From Pseudomonadota bacterium (GTDB taxonomy: Bacteria > Pseudomonadota > Gammaproteobacteria > Xanthomonadales > Xanthomonadaceae), in the NCBI GenBank assembly GCA_023423605.1, contig JAFAFF010000153.1, forward strand, positions 1 through 11,465: a stretch of DNA of 11,465 nucleotides, read 5' to 3'. The notes under the pieces are model-generated. The model ran no database searches. It was not told the DNA's origin and saw only the letters and a list, made by a program, of their open reading frames with translations. The translations under genes were made by a program, and so were the position numbers. Positions 8,992 to 11,465 of the stretch are shown in pieces (positions within the stretch are counted from its first letter, which is position 1; each line of letters begins with the position of its first letter).

Positions 8992-9739
8992 AAACCCGCT
9001 CGTGCTGGCGCTGCTTGCGCTGCTTCCCGCCTGCGCCATGGCAGGCCCGTGCGAAGAACTCCCACAGCCAGCGGCGGCCAAGCCGTTGCAGGCGGCGGAC
9101 ACCGTATTCTGCTTCGTGCAGACACAGCCCCTCGATGGGCCGCAGGGCGCAGAGTCGTCCGTGCCGCCTGCGATCTCGATCTTCGCCTCGCGCAAGGGAC
9201 ATCCCGCCGAGTTCTTTCATGAGCTGCCCTACTCATCCACGGCCAGCCGGATCGACGACGCCTTCCTTTCGCCGGCCAACGCGCCGCAGCACCTTGTCGT
9301 CCTGCACAGCAGCGATGTTCCCAGCACGTTCGAGATCAGCGGCCGCCTGCATGATGTGACAGTAGTTGATCTGCAACCCGCAGGGCTCCGGGTGAATGAA
9401 CGCGCACGCACCTTTTTTGACATGGGAGGCGATATCACCGATGGCAAAGGCGATGTGGCGTTCCAATACCCGTACAAGACCCGCAACGAGGTGACTGCCG
9501 CGCTTCGCTCGCCGCTTTTTTCTGCCAGCGAAGCCACGCCGGTCAAGGCCACCGTCTCCAGCAAGGCATTCCTGTATCCCGAGCCCGATGCCCGCATCGC
9601 CACGCGAAGCTATCTCATCAAGGGCGATCATGTAACCACGCAGTCGGCATCGGGCGGCTGGTGCCAGATCCGTTACAAGGGCAAGAGCAGGGAAATCACG
9701 CGCTGGATGGAGTGCGCGAAGCTGAGCGCGATGGAGTAG
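8984..9739 (+). CDS. Exported protein with C-terminal SH3-like domain, candidate immunity protein 2
   Basis: This 251-residue protein has an ATG inside the last codons of the effector (8-bp overlap), so translation is probably coupled. The N-terminus is a Sec signal peptide (MIRNPLVLALLALLPACAMA) with cleavage likely after residue 20. An L-P-A-C sequence looks like a lipobox, but proline at -2 makes lipidation unlikely. The mature protein has C23, C43, C227 and C244. The last 65 residues or so (about 183-247) look like a bacterial SH3 domain: a K-A-F-L-Y-P-E-P start, YLIKGDHV, and W-C-Q-I-R-Y. The rest is not recognised. Its place directly after the effector and its periplasmic address make it the stronger immunity candidate. 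SH3-like tails also occur in wall-binding proteins, so direct wall binding is an alternative. Confidence 0.82.
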   Translation: MIRNPLVLALLALLPACAMAGPCEELPQPAAAKPLQAADTVFCFVQTQPLDGPQGAESSVPPAISIFASRKGHPAEFFHELPYSSTASRIDDAFLSPANAPQHLVVLHSSDVPSTFEISGRLHDVTVVDLQPAGLRVNERARTFFDMGGDITDGKGDVAFQYPYKTRNEVTAALRSPLFSASEATPVKATVSSKAFLYPEPDARIATRSYLIKGDHVTTQSASGGWCQIRYKGKSREITRWMECAKLSAME

Positions 9740-9749
9740 GAAATCCAGG

Positions 9750-9950
9750 ATGGCGGAGAGGCGCAAGGGTTCAAGACCTGTCCCGCAGGAAATCTTCCTG
9801 CTCGAGCGCTATACCTCCACGGCCTATTTCAGCGGGATGCGCGACGACTGGGAGCGCATGATCCAGCATGCCGAAGATTGCCTTGCAGCCTTTACCACCA
9901 CGTTGCCGCCGGACTATCGCAGCAGGCTCCTGCCCGACCAGCCGGACTGA
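9750..9950 (+). CDS. Small protein of unknown function at the end of the vgrG island
   Basis: This 66-residue protein is of a family I do not recognise. It begins 10 bp after the preceding stop; AGGA at 9738-9741 lies 8 nt before ATG 9750, good support for translation. The sequence is basic at the N-terminus (M-A-E-R-R-K) and then appears mainly helical and amphipathic (IFLLERYTSTAYF, then DDWERMIQHAEDCLAAF), with no signal peptide or membrane segment, so it is probably cytoplasmic. Codon use looks like that of its neighbours. It is the last + strand gene before a convergent module and could be a minor accessory of the effector operon; nothing in the sequence fixes a role. Confidence 0.62.
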   Translation: MAERRKGSRPVPQEIFLLERYTSTAYFSGMRDDWERMIQHAEDCLAAFTTTLPPDYRSRLLPDQPD

Positions 9951-9982
9951 TCCCCGTCTGACGTCGGGGCATCCCACCAGTC
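9945..9982. terminator. Possible hairpin between convergent genes
   Basis: An outer stem GACTG/CAGTC (9945-9949 with 9978-9982) encloses an inner stem CCCCG/CGGGG (9952-9956 with 9965-9969, 8-nt loop). It starts at the stop of the last + strand gene and lies before the end of the - strand operon at 10010, where a shared terminator would be expected. There is no U-run on either side and the internal loop is uneven, so intrinsic termination is uncertain. Confidence 0.3.
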
Positions 9983-10009
9983 TTCTTCCGGCTTCGCACT
10001 CTTCCGATA

Positions 10010-10210
10010 CTAATAGCCTGACGACCAAGCGGCCTTCTTGTATTGGGCCGGATTCTCGGTGGACCAGAGGAGAATCTGCGCACCATTGGGCTCGATGATA
10101 CACTCGGCGCTGTAGATTGCATCGTCCACAAAGAATCGAAGCCGCGTGCGCCCGGCATTGGCGCCGCCGGTTTCGATGCGTATCACATACCAGCCCTGGA
10201 TGAATGACAT
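10010..10210 (-). CDS. Small unknown protein downstream of the DUF3304 genes
   Basis: This 66-residue protein is not a family I recognise. ATG 10210 is preferred over an upstream in-frame TTG (10255) because GGAG at 10218-10221 lies 7 nt before it. The sequence starts MSFIQGWYVIRIETGG and continues with alternating hydrophobic and polar residues (RLRFFVDDAIYSAECII, ILLWSTE), suggesting a small beta-rich, soluble protein; no signal peptide or membrane segment is visible. It is read convergently to the vgrG island and lies last in the - strand module, 75 bp after the displaced end of the second DUF3304 frame. It could be a third protective or accessory gene of that module, but this is inference from position only. 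Confidence 0.62.
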   Translation of the reverse strand: MSFIQGWYVIRIETGGANAGRTRLRFFVDDAIYSAECIIEPNGAQILLWSTENPAQYKKAAWSSGY

Positions 10211-10217
10211 CAACGTT

Positions 10218-10221
10218 CTCC
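10218..10221 (-). promoter_or_regulatory. Ribosome binding site of the small - strand gene
   Basis: GGAG on the - strand lies 7 nt before ATG 10210. It is the main reason to start this gene at 10210 rather than at the longer TTG-started frame, and it supports the gene being real. Confidence 0.6.
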
Positions 10222-10285
10222 GTGGGAGCGGCTCAGAAGGTGGGTTGCACTGCAACCATGCGCGGCGCTTCTCTGCAGCATCACG

Positions 10286-10376
10286 TCATTTTTCCCGATG
10301 TCCCGAGCTCGTAGATACCGGCGGCGGAGGCACTTCGCCTTTCTTCAGATCCTCCAGCGCGGGCATCGGCTCAGCT
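10286..10376 (-). pseudogene. Out-of-frame C-terminal extension of the second DUF3304 gene
   Basis: Downstream of the nine-C run, the intact frame reads an unconvincing tail ending at 10377. The neighbouring frame instead reads a protein-like stretch beginning K-A-P-D-K-W-P-P-W-R-H-E, continuing MPALEDLKKGEVPPPPV, and stopping at TGA 10286-10288. Eight rather than nine C would join it to the DUF3304 domain. It has no good start of its own. This is most simply the true end of the gene, displaced by a one-base change in the run, which may be mutation, slippage or a sequencing error. Confidence 0.6.
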
Positions 10377-10853
10377 TCATGGCGCCACGGCGGCCACTTG
10401 TCCGGAGCCTTCGGGGGGGGGCGGACCCGGATAATCCGCATGTCCAGCACTCATATTGGTGATGAGCAATCTGACGTCATTGTCGGGCAGGAAATGGACG
10501 TTCAATGTTGTTCCAGTCCTGACATAACGCTCGATGGGCACCGCTTTTTCGTGCCAAGTCTCTTCTGGCGACCCATTCGGATTGGAATCGCACGTCGTCC
10601 AACGGACTGTCGCAGTCAAGCCGGGATGCCATTGTCGCGGGTAGACGACGCAACAGACAAAGCTGCCCCCGCCACCATAAGCGCGTGAGTTTCCACCCCA
10701 CTGGTCGTTCACGTACAACTGGTGGATGTAATCACCCGTGTGGTTGTACGGGCTGATGCTCGCAGAGGCCGTGGTCTTCTCCGGTTCGGCAGCACCGTAC
10801 CGACAGCTGGCCAATGGCGGCACGCATGCCATCACTTGGCATCGGCAGGGCAC
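10377..10853 (-). CDS. DUF3304-type lipoprotein, second copy, probably frameshifted at both ends
   Basis: The readable frame is 158 residues and contains the DUF3304 pattern shared with its upstream neighbour: PYNHTGDYIH, then YGGGGSFVCCVVYP, QWHPGL, a VHFL segment and a G-H-A-D-Y-P-G end. A lipobox-like LASC (C17) follows a very short start when GTG 10853 is used, and that GTG has no ribosome binding site. A better start, ATG 10872, overlaps the upstream stop by ATGA and follows GAGGG, but is out of frame by one base. One base fewer there would give M-T-T-L-R-R and then the lipobox region. With one base also removed from the nine-C run the frame is continuous from 10872 to 10286 (194 residues). 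DUF3304 proteins are often found beside T6SS effectors and may act as immunity proteins; this copy may be silenced. Confidence 0.7.
   Translation of the reverse strand: MPCRCQVMACVPPLASCRYGAAEPEKTTASASISPYNHTGDYIHQLYVNDQWGGNSRAYGGGGSFVCCVVYPRQWHPGLTATVRWTTCDSNPNGSPEETWHEKAVPIERYVRTGTTLNVHFLPDNDVRLLITNMSAGHADYPGPPPPEGSGQVAAVAP
10413..10421. repeat. Nine-G homopolymer run in the DUF3304 gene
   Basis: Nine consecutive G on the + strand are nine C on the coding (-) strand of the second DUF3304 gene, encoding prolines just after the G-H-A-D-Y-P-G motif. Runs of this length are prone to slippage; loss of one unit joins the C-terminal extension to the domain, so the run decides which C-terminus is made. 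Confidence 0.8.
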
Positions 10854-10868
10854 CCGTCGGAGTCGTCG

Positions 10869-11405
10869 TCATAGCTTCCCTCTCGTTCTCGCGTCAAGGA
10901 GGTCTTTCCGCACAGGATCCTCACCTTCGTTCAGACCTGCTTCTGGGCCCGTCAGTGGGTAATCCGGATGCCCAAGCCGCGGATTCGAGACAAATACCTT
11001 GACCTCGCCACTTCTGAGGAAATGGACAGCAAGATCTCCTATTTCGTCGTATTTTGGGATAGATACCATCTGGGTCTGATAATCCTTCAAATTAGTAGTC
11101 CATTTGATCTCAACCTTCAAACCTGGACGCCAGCGATTGGGCACAGTAGCGCAACAAACAGTTGTGCCACCTCCACGGTGTCCGCCCACGGAGCCCCCCC
11201 CTCCCCCATTGATCAGGAACTCATAGATAGTGGCATCCGTATGGTTGTAACCAACGATGCCGACAGGAGTCGTCCCTCCGCGCCCTTGGCAAGCTGCCAG
11301 TGGCGGAAGCATCATCACCAACAGTGTGATTACCCAAGGAAATGTCCGTCGCATACTGCTTGCGCCAATCGCTCCCATCTCCCTACCAACGCGCTTATTC
11401 GTCAC
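10869..11405 (-). CDS. DUF3304-type lipoprotein, first copy, candidate T6SS immunity protein
   Basis: This 178-residue protein starts from GTG 11405, with GGAG 9 nt upstream and an 11-bp overlap with the end of the preceding gene. ATG 11378 or ATG 11354 are alternatives; 11354 gives the most typical signal peptide (MRRTFPWVITLLVMMLPP). Lipobox LAAC places the lipidated cysteine at residue 39 from the GTG start, with Q at +2, which suggests the outer membrane. DUF3304 features are VGYNHTDATIYEFLING, a glycine-rich stretch, V-C-C-A-T-V-P, RWRPGL, VHFL and LGHPDYP. Members occur next to T6SS effectors, in my recollection including lipase-type ones, and are thought to protect the periplasmic side; that role is inferred here. 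The stop overlaps the second copy's ATG (ATGA). The DNA is AT-richer than the T6SS genes (about 37 % GC at 11041-11100), suggesting separate acquisition. Confidence 0.82.
   Translation of the reverse strand: MTNKRVGREMGAIGASSMRRTFPWVITLLVMMLPPLAACQGRGGTTPVGIVGYNHTDATIYEFLINGGGGGSVGGHRGGGTTVCCATVPNRWRPGLKVEIKWTTNLKDYQTQMVSIPKYDEIGDLAVHFLRSGEVKVFVSNPRLGHPDYPLTGPEAGLNEGEDPVRKDLLDARTRGKL
11194..11201. repeat. Eight-C homopolymer run in the first DUF3304 gene
   Basis: Eight C on the + strand (eight G on the coding strand), followed by T and five more C, encode the glycine-rich stretch of the first DUF3304 copy. The frame is intact here. The run sits mid-gene, so gain or loss of one base would truncate the protein. 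Confidence 0.7.
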
Positions 11406-11465
11406 TTTCTTCAGCTCCTCCTGATTTCATTTCCTCACAGAAATAATTGACAGGCTCTTTCGATG
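11395..11465 (-). CDS. C-terminal end of an unidentified gene entering from the right edge
   Basis: On the - strand an open frame runs in from the edge and ends at TAA 11395-11397, giving about 23 residues that read S-K-E-P-V-N-Y-F-C-E-E-M-K, then SGGAEESDE. An 11-bp overlap with the GTG start of the first DUF3304 gene and the placement of that gene's AGGAGG inside this frame suggest one transcription unit. Given the DUF3304 genes that follow, this may be the tail of a T6SS effector, perhaps a lipase type. That is only a contextual guess; 23 residues are too few to identify a family. Confidence 0.5.
   Translation of the reverse strand, partial: SKEPVNYFCEEMKSGGAEESDE
11415..11422 (-). promoter_or_regulatory. 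Ribosome binding site of the first DUF3304 gene
   Basis: AGGAGGAG on the - strand has its inner GGAG 9 nt from GTG 11405. It lies inside the end of the preceding gene, fits translational coupling, and favours the GTG over the two internal ATG starts, which lack well-spaced sites. Confidence 0.5.

Noticed and set aside
8984..9046. Lipoprotein signal (L-P-A-C) in the second candidate immunity protein
   Set aside because: Proline at -2 is not normal for a lipobox, and a signal peptidase I site (A-M-A) follows directly.
7903..9195. 430-codon open frame on the - strand across the effector end
   Set aside because: Antisense to the GH19 domain and the following gene; no recognisable protein features.
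10146..10688. + strand open frame of 180 codons opposite the DUF3304 region
   Set aside because: It covers the - strand small gene and DUF3304 domain antisense; no upstream binding site and an unstructured-looking product.
10968..11450. + strand open frame of 160 codons opposite the first DUF3304 copy
   Set aside because: The - strand frame has a lipobox and DUF3304 motifs, so this is its shadow.

Overview
The window is a GC-rich (about 65 % by eye) segment of a type VI secretion system (T6SS) locus. It most likely comes from a Xanthomonadaceae-type gammaproteobacterium such as Stenotrophomonas or a relative. That guess rests on base composition, the tssJ-tssK-tssL-vgrG order and the look of the proteins; no database search was made.

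Left part (1-2576, + strand): the 3' end of tssJ, then complete tssK and tssL, the last two joined by an ATGA overlap. These are baseplate and membrane-complex parts of the T6SS.

Middle part (2587-9950, + strand): a vgrG island with tightly packed genes. The order is VgrG spike; a small four-cysteine exported protein (candidate immunity protein); an 1125-residue wall-degrading effector; a second exported four-cysteine protein with a C-terminal SH3-like domain (candidate immunity protein), overlapping the effector by 8 bp; and an unknown 66-aa protein. The effector has an intact M23 (LytM-type) zinc endopeptidase at its N-terminus, a degenerate second M23-like module, SH3-like and EF-hand-like segments, and a GH19 (chitinase/lysozyme-like) domain at its C-terminus. 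It therefore appears built to cut both the peptide and the glycan part of peptidoglycan. The two exported neighbours would protect the producing cell's periplasm.

Right part (9951-11465, - strand, convergent): an AT-richer module. Reading leftward it holds the last codons of an unidentified gene entering from the right edge, two tandem DUF3304-type lipoprotein genes and a small unknown gene of 66 aa. The second DUF3304 copy looks broken or switched off. Its start region is out of frame by one base, and a run of nine G (nine C on the coding strand) near its end puts a natural-looking C-terminal extension out of frame. Removing one base at each place gives a continuous 194-aa frame. DUF3304 proteins commonly sit beside T6SS effector genes, so this looks like a second effector/immunity module whose effector lies mostly outside the window.

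No tRNA, rRNA, CRISPR array or insertion sequence was seen.
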